Made by a program: the position numbers and the translations under genes. From Candidatus Peregrinibacteria bacterium (GTDB lineage: Bacteria; Patescibacteriota; Gracilibacteria; UBA1369; LOWO2-01-FULL-3): DNA of 7,983 bases. Below the pieces are notes generated by a model. The model was not told where the DNA came from. It made no database searches and saw only the letters and a list, made by a program, of their open reading frames with translations. The number at the start of each line of letters is the position of its first letter. The first letter of the stretch is position 1. The stretch lies in contig JABJOK010000017.1 in the NCBI GenBank assembly GCA_018664365.1, positions 1 through 7,983 on the forward strand, in the 5' to 3' direction. Of this stretch, positions 1-4,913 are shown piece by piece.

Positions 1-127
1 CTTTTAGTTGAGCGTGATTTCCTTTTATAGACTTTACCTCGTCGCCATTTAGTACAATACCTGCTTCGTAATCTTTGAGTATTTCATAGTCGTGGAAGGC
101 CTTCTTGTTTTTTGCGTATATTGCCAT
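1..127 (-). CDS. smpB: SsrA-binding protein SmpB, N-terminal part (cut by window edge)
   Basis: Translating the minus strand from the ATG at 127 gives 42 codons open to the window edge. They begin MAIYAKNKKAFHDYEIL and continue with EAGIVLNGDEVKSIKG. This is the conserved SmpB N-terminus: the NKKA..DY segment, then the AGIVL-G-EVKS strand and loop. SmpB binds the tRNA-like domain of tmRNA and brings it to stalled ribosomes for trans-translation in the cytoplasm. The family is about 150 residues, so roughly the last 110 lie outside the window. The residues after VKSIKG (NHAQLK) differ somewhat from the common RAGxVNLK but fit the same loop. There is no Shine-Dalgarno; a TATTAT box at 137-142 suggests a nearly leaderless mRNA. 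It is divergent from the gene at 173. The identification is secure; only the remainder of the gene is unseen. Confidence 0.94.
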   Translation of the reverse strand, partial: MAIYAKNKKAFHDYEILKDYEAGIVLNGDEVKSIKGNHAQLK

Positions 128-141
128 ATCGTGGTTATAAT
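112..141 (+). promoter_or_regulatory. Putative promoter of the membrane-protein gene at 173
   Basis: A perfect TATAAT lies at 136-141. The best upstream partner is a weak TTGCGT at 112-117 with an 18-bp spacer. The start site would be near 148, leaving a leader of about 25 nt without a Shine-Dalgarno. A weaker TTAAAT at 153-158 would give a shorter leader of about 8 nt. Confidence 0.38.
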
Positions 142-142
142 A
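137..142 (-). promoter_or_regulatory. Putative -10 box of smpB
   Basis: Read on the minus strand this is TATTAT, 5/6 to the -10 consensus, with 9 nt between it and the smpB ATG. Transcription would start about 3 nt before the start codon. No convincing -35 is visible. It overlaps the plus-strand TATAAT at 136-141, so one AT-rich hexamer could serve both directions. Confidence 0.4.
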
Positions 143-172
143 CTTATCGAGTTTAAATCCTAACCCATTTCT

Positions 173-1144
173 ATGGAAGGACAAAATGTATCTAAGCCGG
201 CAGTTTTCAATATGCTGGGTGGAGCTTTTTCAATTTTTTTCAAGAAGCTTCATATTATTTTAGGACTTGTAGTCCTAGGGGGTGGGATTTCTTTAGCCCT
301 GATGTATTTATGGGCTGCTATTCCCGTTATTAGTGTAGGAGGGACAATTGGTACCCTGGTTTTATCTGCTGTTATGGGAATAATTTATGCACTTATCGGC
401 ACTGTTTTTGGTGTTATCTTTGGATTGGCTATGCTTAAAGTTTTGATTGGTGCCATTAAAGGAAAGGATGTTGGGTTTGAGTCTATTTCTTATGGATTTA
501 AAAATGTTTGGGGCGGATTTATGGTTAGTTTAAGGGTTTTTTATTATGTTATGTTTTGGCCATTATTATTTTTAATGGGTGTTTTATTGGCCTTTGCTAT
601 TTTTAATACTGTTGGAGGTGCGAGTGTTGGAATCCCTGTTTCTGGTTCTGGATTTGTTGATCCTTCAATTACTCCTGTTGCTTATGATCCAGGTGCAATG
701 AGTTTGCGTTCAACAATTTTTAAGGGAGGGAATATGTTTCTAGGACTGCTTGGATTTGTTGCAGTTATTATGACGATTTACTTTGCTTTAGTAAGAGGTC
801 TTCGTGCAACGTTCTCTCTGTATGCATATGTTGCTGAAGGTAAAAAAGGAAAAGACGCGCTTGAATACAGTAAGTCTTTAGTTAAAGGAAACTGGTGGAT
901 GGTTTTTTGGAAATTACTTGCGGCAGTTCTTCTTTTATTCGTGGTTTTGTTTGCGGTTGCTCTTGTAGGAGGACTTATTAACGGAGGCGATTTTTCTTTT
1001 GCGCTTGGTTCTGAGCAAATTAGTACTGCACAGCCTTTGTGGAAGAATGGACTGAATCAACTGTTTAGTGGACTACTTGGTGCTTTGGTTGTGGCTTATG
1101 CTAGTCACTTATTTATGAGGTTGAAGGGTATGAAAAAAATGTAG
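173..1144 (+). CDS. Multi-pass membrane protein resembling GPDPase-membrane/UPF0259-type proteins
   Basis: The protein has 323 residues, is rich in Gly, Val and Leu, and has about six or seven membrane segments (roughly 27-49, 54-75, 76-96, 119-145, 188-208, 244-268 and 296-314). A polar loop at about 150-185 would face one side of the membrane. Residues 229-247 (ALEYSKSLVKGNWWMVFWK) resemble the 'S..LVKG.WW..F..LL' signature seen in membrane proteins related to the glycerophosphodiester phosphodiesterase membrane domain and YciC/UPF0259. No catalytic motif is seen, so the function is unknown. The ATG at 173 is the first in frame after a TAA at 161-163, and no Shine-Dalgarno precedes it. The gene is divergent from smpB, appears monocistronic, and is followed 13 nt after its stop by a strong terminator. 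The family link is a motif-level impression. Confidence 0.85.
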   Translation: MEGQNVSKPAVFNMLGGAFSIFFKKLHIILGLVVLGGGISLALMYLWAAIPVISVGGTIGTLVLSAVMGIIYALIGTVFGVIFGLAMLKVLIGAIKGKDVGFESISYGFKNVWGGFMVSLRVFYYVMFWPLLFLMGVLLAFAIFNTVGGASVGIPVSGSGFVDPSITPVAYDPGAMSLRSTIFKGGNMFLGLLGFVAVIMTIYFALVRGLRATFSLYAYVAEGKKGKDALEYSKSLVKGNWWMVFWKLLAAVLLLFVVLFAVALVGGLINGGDFSFALGSEQISTAQPLWKNGLNQLFSGLLGALVVAYASHLFMRLKGMKKM

Positions 1145-1157
1145 ATTTTTTTAAAAG

Positions 1158-1184
1158 GGCTCCGCATTAGCGGAGTCTTTTTTT
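1158..1184 (+). terminator. Rho-independent terminator after the gene at 173-1144
   Basis: GGCTCCGC (1158-1165) pairs with GCGGAGTC (1170-1177) around an ATTA loop, with one G-U pair. Seven T follow at 1178-1184. It begins 13 nt after the stop codon of the membrane-protein gene. Confidence 0.92.
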
Positions 1185-1194
1185 GTGAGTTGAA

Positions 1195-1213
1195 ATGGCG
1201 GAGAGAGGGGGAT
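1195..1213. repeat. Partial duplicate of the tRNA-Ser 3' end
   Basis: These 19 bp are identical to 1373-1391, which is the CCA end, acceptor 3' strand and first part of the T-arm of the tRNA-Ser gene. The offset is 178 bp in the same orientation. The rest of the tRNA is absent here. Sequence diverges after 1213, but a TCGAACCC matching the tRNA T-loop region reappears at 1305-1312. The copy therefore looks like a tRNA 3' end with about 91 bp inserted in the T-arm. No integrase is nearby. Confidence 0.85.
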
Positions 1214-1330
1214 GCTCTAACCATTCTCACTCGCTGCGCTCATTCCGAGGTCGAGTTTTCAAATAGTCGCTTATCTGCCTGGCGGCAGTCGCTTCTTTTT
1301 TAAATCGAACCCTTTAGGTTCTCATCCCAC
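1214..1330. repeat. Palindrome-rich non-coding element between the two tRNA-Ser 3' ends
   Basis: There is no ORF. The stretch contains a GC-rich near-palindrome, CTCACTCGCTGCGCTCA, at about 1226-1242. A hairpin CTGCC-TGGC-GGCAG lies at 1275-1288, within two direct copies of AGTCGCTT (1265-1272 and 1287-1294). A second hairpin GAACC-CTTTA-GGTTC lies at 1308-1322. The base composition differs from the AT-rich surroundings. This resembles a small non-autonomous or REP-like element, but whether it is dispersed cannot be judged from one window. Confidence 0.5.
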
Positions 1331-1336
1331 CTTAAT

Positions 1337-1372
1337 AAAAAACCGCCTCCCGCTTCTATGGGGCTGTTTTTT
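1337..1372 (-). terminator. Terminator downstream of tRNA-Ser (symmetrical, could act both ways)
   Basis: AAAAAACCGCCTC (1337-1349) pairs with GGGGCTGTTTTTT (1360-1372) with one mismatch and one G-U pair; the loop is 10 nt. On the minus strand it starts directly after the encoded CCA and ends in a run of T, as expected for the end of the tRNA-Ser transcript. The plus strand also ends in T. Confidence 0.8.
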
Positions 1373-1373
1373 A

Positions 1374-1463
1374 TGGCGGAGAGAGGGGGATTCGAACCCC
1401 CGTTACTCTTTCGAGTAAACACGCTTTCCAAGCGTGCGCTTTAGACCACTCAGCCATCTCTCC
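1374..1463 (-). tRNA. tRNA-Ser(GGA)
   Basis: The minus strand gives a complete class II tRNA. The acceptor stem GGAGAGA (1457-1463) pairs with TCTCTCC (1378-1384). The anticodon loop reads CTTGGAAAG with anticodon GGA. A long variable arm TACTCGAAAGAGTA is present, as expected for serine, and the T-arm is GGGGGTTCGAATCCCCC. The discriminator is G at 1377 and CCA is encoded at 1374-1376. The gene begins 13 bp after the stop of the spermidine-synthase-like gene on the same strand. Confidence 0.97.
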
Positions 1464-1476
1464 TAAAGAAGTGCGC

Positions 1477-2970
1477 CTATTTTAACATCGGCATGACGTA
1501 TTGGTCTACAGGTGCAAATTCATCAGTTAAAATTGGAAGATCATTAGTCACTTTTTCTGTGTAGAGGTTTTCAAGATAGCCTTGAAGTTCTGCATTTGAG
1601 TTGGTGAACTTTGGAATCTCGGCGGACTTTAGTGCAATTAGCATTATGTTTTGAAGGTTTTCAGTGTTCTTCGTGTAGTGCACTGGAAACAAATAAACTT
1701 GGGGAAATATTTCTTTATAGGTGTAGTACTCTGCGCGGAAAAACTTACCGTTTTCTCCTTCAATTGATGAAATTATGTTTACAAGAGCCACTCCGTTTTC
1801 GTTTAGGGCGTCATAAATTTTTTGGACTGCCTCTATAGTTGTTAGGTGATAGGGGATTGAGTATCCGCCTGAAAAAGCATCCCCAAATATCACGTCATAT
1901 TTTTTTTCACTGTTATTTAGAAAAATTCGGCCATCTTCATGGTAGATATTAAGCCTTTCGTTTTCTTCTAATTCAAAGTGTTCTTTTGCTATTTCTGTTA
2001 GTGCTGGATCAATTTCTACTACATCAAGAGTTGCCTCAGGAAAATTTAGAAGAAAGTCTTTTGGATATGAATATGCTGCTCCTCCTATCATCAATCCGGT
2101 CTCTAGGTTTGGAGCAAAATGTTCCGCTAATCGGTAAAACTTAGTGTAGGGGTAGACTAGTTCATTTTTTTTTTCGTCTTCGATAAACATTGAAGATGAA
2201 TTGTTGCTGTTTATTTGTAAATTTCTAATTGGTGAATTGGTGTAGTAGTCTTTGTCTTCATATATCCATATGCGATTGTAGTCGCTGTCGATATCTATTA
2301 CCTCTCCGACAGCAAGATTCAGTGTTTGGAAATTCCCGAATACGGTGTAGCTGACTATAAGTAGTGCAAGTACAACTTTTCCTTTGGTGAAATTTTTCGC
2401 GAAGGAAATTGCTGAGGCTGCTAGTAAAACTATTGTTAACAAGAAAAGAATTTTGGTGTTCCCCAGGATTGCTAACAGATAGAATCCTGCAAGGAATGTT
2501 CCCACGATGCTTCCAATGGTTGAAAGTGCATATAAATTTCCCACAGTGCGCCCTGATGAAGTTACGCTTTTCATTTTAAGTCTAACTGCGTAGGGGGAAA
2601 CCATTCCTAGGACAACGCTTGGAAGGGTAAACAGTATAAATGAAGAAACGATGGAGTTTAGCTTTATGCTGCCTATGTTTTGTTGAAGTAAAACGAGCAC
2701 GTCTTCTTTGAAAAGCCCAATTAGAGCTATCAGCATAGCTCCTATGAATAAAATTTCTGATAAAGTTTTGAAGCTTGGATTTTTGTCAGCTATTTTTCCT
2801 CCTAGCCAGTATCCGAGGCTTAAACTTCCCAGTATTATTCCAATAATACTGGTCCATACAAATGTTGAAGTTCCTACGTAGGGGGCAAGCACTCTGGACC
2901 CTACAATTTCAAGAATCATTACAGTTGCGCCAGATAGAAAGACGATGAGTTCGAGGGTGTATTTTTTCAT
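1477..2970 (-). CDS. Membrane-anchored spermidine-synthase-like (fused MFS/SpeE-type) protein
   Basis: The protein has 497 residues in two parts. The N-terminal 215 residues hold about seven membrane helices (approximately 7-29, 37-59, 71-88, 106-130, 146-166, 171-191, 198-212). The C-terminal part (about 220-497) is a Rossmann-fold aminopropyltransferase-like domain with MIGGAAYSYP (294-303), VVEIDP (317-322), HEDGR (344-348), DVIFGDAFSG (359-368) and LTDEFAPVD (481-489). This arrangement matches the fused-MFS/spermidine synthase family. The nucleotide-binding loop is GGAAYS, not GGGDG, and DAFSG stands where true spermidine synthases have DSTDP. Polyamine synthesis is therefore doubtful; another SAM- or dcSAM-dependent reaction or a non-enzymatic role is possible. 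The gene is divergent from the M50 protease with 25 bp between starts, and tRNA-Ser follows on the same strand. Confidence 0.9.
   Translation of the reverse strand: MKKYTLELIVFLSGATVMILEIVGSRVLAPYVGTSTFVWTSIIGIILGSLSLGYWLGGKIADKNPSFKTLSEILFIGAMLIALIGLFKEDVLVLLQQNIGSIKLNSIVSSFILFTLPSVVLGMVSPYAVRLKMKSVTSSGRTVGNLYALSTIGSIVGTFLAGFYLLAILGNTKILFLLTIVLLAASAISFAKNFTKGKVVLALLIVSYTVFGNFQTLNLAVGEVIDIDSDYNRIWIYEDKDYYTNSPIRNLQINSNNSSSMFIEDEKKNELVYPYTKFYRLAEHFAPNLETGLMIGGAAYSYPKDFLLNFPEATLDVVEIDPALTEIAKEHFELEENERLNIYHEDGRIFLNNSEKKYDVIFGDAFSGGYSIPYHLTTIEAVQKIYDALNENGVALVNIISSIEGENGKFFRAEYYTYKEIFPQVYLFPVHYTKNTENLQNIMLIALKSAEIPKFTNSNAELQGYLENLYTEKVTNDLPILTDEFAPVDQYVMPMLK
1479..1508 (-). promoter_or_regulatory. 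Putative tRNA-Ser promoter inside the end of the upstream CDS
   Basis: On the minus strand TAGACC (1503-1508, 4/6) and TAAAAT (1479-1484, 5/6) are 18 bp apart. The -10 overlaps the stop codon of the 497-aa gene. Initiation would fall about 9 nt before the tRNA. Read-through from the upstream gene is an alternative source of this tRNA. Confidence 0.4.
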
Positions 2971-2980
2971 GTTAATAAGG

Positions 2981-2986
2981 CATAAT
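2981..2986 (+). promoter_or_regulatory. Putative -10 box of the M50 protease gene
   Basis: CATAAT is 5/6 to consensus, with 9 nt between it and the ATG at 2996. It predicts an mRNA starting about 3 nt before the start codon. No good -35 is seen. On the other strand the same bases give ATTATG/GATTAT, a possible -10 for the divergent spermidine-synthase-like gene. Confidence 0.45.
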
Positions 2987-2995
2987 CGGTTTACT

Positions 2996-3631
2996 ATGTT
3001 TGATGTTATCGAGTTTTTATATTTTTTGGTAGCTTTAGTTATTGCACTGACGGTGCATGAGGCGTCGCATGCCTTAGTTGCGTACTATCTTGGCGATCCT
3101 ACCGCAAAGCTTAAGGGGCGTTTAACCCTTAATCCTTTAAAGCATTTGGATGTTTATGGGAGCTTGATCTTTTTACTAACTCAAAGAATTGGTTGGGGAA
3201 AGCCAGTCCCTGTTAATCCTGGTAATTTTAAGTCTCCAGTAAGAGACAGTGCTTTGACCGCGCTTGCGGGGCCAGCATCAAATTTTATATTAGCATTCGC
3301 AGTGGTTCTTCCATGGAAATATGTTGGAGTATATATGCCGGATGCATTCTTGAAAATATTCCAGTATGTATTTCATGTGAGTATCTTTTTGGGAGTTTTT
3401 AATCTTTTTCCTTTTCCTCCCCTTGATGGTTCTAAGATTTTGGGGCTTTTTATTCCAAGGCGTTGGCATGCTATTTATGCTAAATATCTGACGTTTGGGG
3501 TTAGATATTTCGTTGTCATAATCTTGGTTGATGTTTTTATTCTGCGTGATTTCTTTGGATTCTCCTTTTTCTACTATGCAGTAAGCTTTTTGCACGAGTG
3601 GATATCCGCAATTTTGTTCCTAGGTACATGA
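2996..3631 (+). CDS. M50-family (site-2-protease type) membrane metalloprotease
   Basis: The protein has 211 residues. The zinc-binding HEASH (21-25) sits inside the first membrane helix, as in site-2 proteases. It is followed by GDPTAKLKGRLTLNP (33-47), GKPVPVNP (68-75), AGPASN (91-96) and NLFPFPPLDGSKIL (136-149), whose aspartate (144) is the expected third zinc ligand. The fold has about five or six helices and no PDZ domain, as in the short YwhC/YdiL-like M50 group. Such enzymes cleave substrates within the membrane; the substrate is unknown. I place the start at 2996, not the longer in-frame ATGs at 2945 or 2969. Those overlap the divergent gene, whereas 2996 matches the normal family N-terminus and has a -10 box 9 nt upstream. 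No clear terminator separates it from the RNA gene downstream. Confidence 0.93.
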   Translation: MFDVIEFLYFLVALVIALTVHEASHALVAYYLGDPTAKLKGRLTLNPLKHLDVYGSLIFLLTQRIGWGKPVPVNPGNFKSPVRDSALTALAGPASNFILAFAVVLPWKYVGVYMPDAFLKIFQYVFHVSIFLGVFNLFPFPPLDGSKILGLFIPRRWHAIYAKYLTFGVRYFVVIILVDVFILRDFFGFSFFYYAVSFLHEWISAILFLGT

Positions 3632-3704
3632 TATAGTGGTGTTTTTAATTTTGATAACGCGATATTTTGAGGTTTGCGCGTACATGAATGGCTTGCCGCA
3701 GCGC

Positions 3705-3732
3705 TTTACTTCGGGGCTTTTTCTGATATCAT
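3705..3732 (+). promoter_or_regulatory. Putative promoter of the 6S-like RNA
   Basis: TTTACT (3705-3710, 4/6) and TATCAT (3727-3732, 5/6) are separated by 16 bp. Transcription would begin at about 3738-3740, exactly where the long closing stem of the RNA starts. Confidence 0.55.
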
Positions 3733-3737
3733 AGTAA

Positions 3738-3892
3738 GTGCTCTACTCTGCATGTCAGAGTCTTGTACACTCTCTCTATCAACGACCAAACGGGGGTCTA
3801 AGATCTCCTCGGGCTGTGGCCCCAGGATGCAGACACCCACCTGAACTTATCGGGGGTCAGTGATCAGGAATCTCAACGGTACGGTGGAGCTC
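3738..3892 (+). ncRNA. ssrS: Probable 6S RNA (SsrS-like regulator of RNA polymerase)
   Basis: This stretch has no ORF but folds into a long irregular hairpin. GTGCTCTACT (3738-3747) pairs with GGTGGAGCTC (3883-3892). GAGTCTT (3758-3764) pairs with AGGAATCTC (3866-3874). A large open bubble follows. Then GGGGGTCT (3792-3799) pairs with AGACACCC (3831-3838), and TCCT-C-GGGC-TGTG-GCCC-C-AGGA (3806-3827) caps it. On the 3' side of the bubble, ACACCCACCTGAAC followed by a small CTGA/TCAG hairpin (3841-3860) resembles the conserved CACCT-GAAC hairpin of known 6S RNAs. The stem, bubble and terminal-stem layout mimics an open promoter, through which 6S RNA binds the housekeeping holoenzyme. A promoter and a terminator flank it at the expected spacing. 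It is not SRP RNA, RNase P RNA or tmRNA, whose core motifs are missing. The identification is from memory of the family, not a search. Confidence 0.65.
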
Positions 3893-3897
3893 AAATG

Positions 3898-3922
3898 AAG
3901 ATCATCTAGATGGTCTTTTTTT
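3898..3922 (+). terminator. Terminator of the 6S-like RNA
   Basis: AAGATCAT and ATGGTCTT form an 8-bp stem (one G-U) around CTAG, followed by seven T at 3916-3922. It begins 5 nt after the closing stem of the RNA. It overlaps the last codons and stop of the minus-strand 69-aa gene. Confidence 0.85.
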
Positions 3923-4115
3923 GTATGTATTTTTTGAAGAAGTGTTTTATCTTTTCTATTATTCTTTTTCCGTGCTTGGGGCTCAGGAGGAGTATCCCTG
4001 CAAATAGAAAAGGGAAGCCAGGTACTCCAAAAGGGACAATGAATCCTATAATTGCAAGAATAAACATAAGGAACGCTGCGATCAGCTTTCCAAATCTAAG
4101 AAGAAGTTTCCACAT
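3906..4115 (-). CDS. Small two-helix membrane protein (PGPGW/DUF454-like)
   Basis: The protein has 69 residues: two hydrophobic helices (about 11-28 and 31-46) joined by VPFGVPGFPF, then a very basic amphipathic tail (47-69, KHGKRIIEKIKHFFKKYIQKK). The proline/glycine turn between two short helices followed by a LLLS end resembles small PGPGW- or DUF454-type membrane proteins, whose role is unknown. Its ATG overlaps the TAA of the transporter gene (TAATG at 4113-4117), so translation is probably coupled and the two proteins belong to one transcript. Its final Lys-Lys-Thr-Ile codons and stop are encoded by the complement of the 6S RNA terminator. That overlap raises slight doubt, but the hydrophobic pattern and coupled start support a real gene. 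Confidence 0.75.
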   Translation of the reverse strand: MWKLLLRFGKLIAAFLMFILAIIGFIVPFGVPGFPFLFAGILLLSPKHGKRIIEKIKHFFKKYIQKKTI

Positions 4116-4834
4116 TATCCAACAAGAGTTTTAAGAAGTAGCCCAATGAAGTAGGCAATTGAAGCCGCAAGTCCTCCGATTAGTGCTGTTTCTAGCCCTG
4201 ACACAATCCAGTTTCTAACTGAGAACCTTGATTTTATTGCACCTACTGCAAAGAGTGCAGTTAGTGTTGATATACATGTAGCAATGAATGTGTGTGAATC
4301 TGAGAGTCCAAATGCAGGTTTGAAAAGGTATGCCATCAGTGGGATGAACCCTATGCAAACGAAGGCGATAAATGTTGCGATGCCTCCTTTTATTGGATCA
4401 ACATTTTCTTGAGTCATGTTGAATTCTCGCCGCATCATTATATCTACCCATCCTTCAGGGTTTGAAGTTATTATCTCCGTTGCCCGCTTTAGGTCTTTTC
4501 CCTTAAATCCATATAGTGCCATTATTTCTTCTACTTCCTGACGTTCTCGTTCAGGTTTTTCTATTAAATGTCTGAATTCTATATCTCTAATTTTTTCGAA
4601 TTGTTCTTTTTGAGACTTATCGCTCAAATACTTCCCAATGGACATTGAAAACCCGTCTGCGAAAAGATTTGCAAAGCCTAGTATTAATATTATTCCAACT
4701 GATAGAGAGGCTCCCTCAACTCCAGCTACAACAGCAAAAGTCGTTACTGCTCCGTCTATTCCTCCATAAACAAAGTCTGGAATCCAGTTGTATTTAGCTT
4801 TTTTGCTAATTGGGGCGTCTGGGTGTTCATGCAT
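4115..4834 (-). CDS. VIT1/CCC1-family Fe2+/Mn2+ transporter
   Basis: The protein has 239 residues with the VIT1/CCC1 layout. The first helix contains YGGIDGAVTTFAVVAG (23-38), and the second contains GFANLFADGFSMSIGKYLS (53-71) followed by DKSQ. A long cytosolic helical segment (about 72-145) is rich in Glu, His and Met. Three more helices lie at about 150-170, 182-200 and 210-234. Family members move ferrous iron or manganese out of the cytosol in exchange for protons. Asp27, Asp60 and Met64 sit where pore metal-binding residues are expected. Position 68 is Lys, where many relatives have Glu or Asp (SM..G[ED]Y). The start at 4834 is favoured because a TAGAAT box lies 6 nt upstream, making the mRNA leaderless. 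A slightly upstream ATG at 4842 is out of frame and lies in the -10 box. Confidence 0.92.
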   Translation of the reverse strand: MHEHPDAPISKKAKYNWIPDFVYGGIDGAVTTFAVVAGVEGASLSVGIILILGFANLFADGFSMSIGKYLSDKSQKEQFEKIRDIEFRHLIEKPERERQEVEEIMALYGFKGKDLKRATEIITSNPEGWVDIMMRREFNMTQENVDPIKGGIATFIAFVCIGFIPLMAYLFKPAFGLSDSHTFIATCISTLTALFAVGAIKSRFSVRNWIVSGLETALIGGLAASIAYFIGLLLKTLVG

Positions 4835-4840
4835 GGATGC

Positions 4841-4868
4841 ATTCTAGCGATATTTTTTGAGATTGAAA
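4841..4868 (-). promoter_or_regulatory. Putative leaderless promoter of the VIT1/CCC1 gene
   Basis: On the minus strand TAGAAT occupies 4841-4846 (5/6), with a weak TTTCAA at 4863-4868 and a 16-bp spacer. Six nt separate the -10 from the ATG, so transcription would start at or next to the A of the start codon. Confidence 0.48.
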
Positions 4869-4874
4869 AATGTT

Positions 4875-4904
4875 TTGAGATTTTGTAGAATCCCTCTCTG
4901 TAAT
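4875..4904 (+). promoter_or_regulatory. Promoter of the HIT-like gene
   Basis: TTGAGA (4875-4880, 5/6) and TGTAAT (4899-4904, 5/6) are 18 bp apart. Nine nt separate the -10 from the ATG at 4914, so the leader would be about 3 nt. The -35 lies in the second of two TTTTGAGATT direct repeats (4855-4864 and 4873-4882). Confidence 0.6.
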
Positions 4905-4913
4905 AAAAGTTGT

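Noticed and set aside
186..263. A 25-codon out-of-frame ORF starting at ATG 186 after a GGAAGGA that looks like a Shine-Dalgarno
   Set aside because: It lies wholly inside the membrane-protein gene, has no recognisable product, and the purine run is coding sequence. It is the only good Shine-Dalgarno-like site noticed, which makes chance likely.
1195..1391. Integrated mobile island between att-like tRNA repeats
   Set aside because: Only 178 bp separate the repeats, and neither integrase nor any ORF is present, so no cargo island exists here; at most a remnant.
1611..1838. Plus-strand 75-codon ORF, and similar ORFs opposite other genes (3290-3595, 3910-4134, 6363-6587, 7258-7643)
   Set aside because: All lie opposite or within well-supported genes in other frames, with no family resemblance or start signals; they are shadow frames.
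2945..2995. Longer N-terminus of the M50 protease from ATG 2945 or 2969
   Set aside because: These overlap the start of the divergent gene and add residues not typical of the family; ATG 2996 fits the family start and the CATAAT box.
3690..3726. Terminator for the M50 gene around the GC-rich stretch before CTTTTTC
   Set aside because: Candidate arms (GCCGC with GGGGC, AGCGC with GGGGCT) pair poorly, so no intrinsic terminator is called.
3738..3892. SRP RNA, tmRNA or a riboswitch in the structured gap
   Set aside because: The SRP GGAAGCAGC-type tetraloop region and tmRNA tRNA-like ends are absent. The element has its own terminator before any same-strand gene, so it is not a leader riboswitch.
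4857..4913. Longer N-terminus for the HIT-like protein starting at a TTG
   Set aside because: It would place the -35/-10 promoter inside the gene and start at a rare codon; ATG 4914 has a -10 box 9 nt upstream like other genes here.
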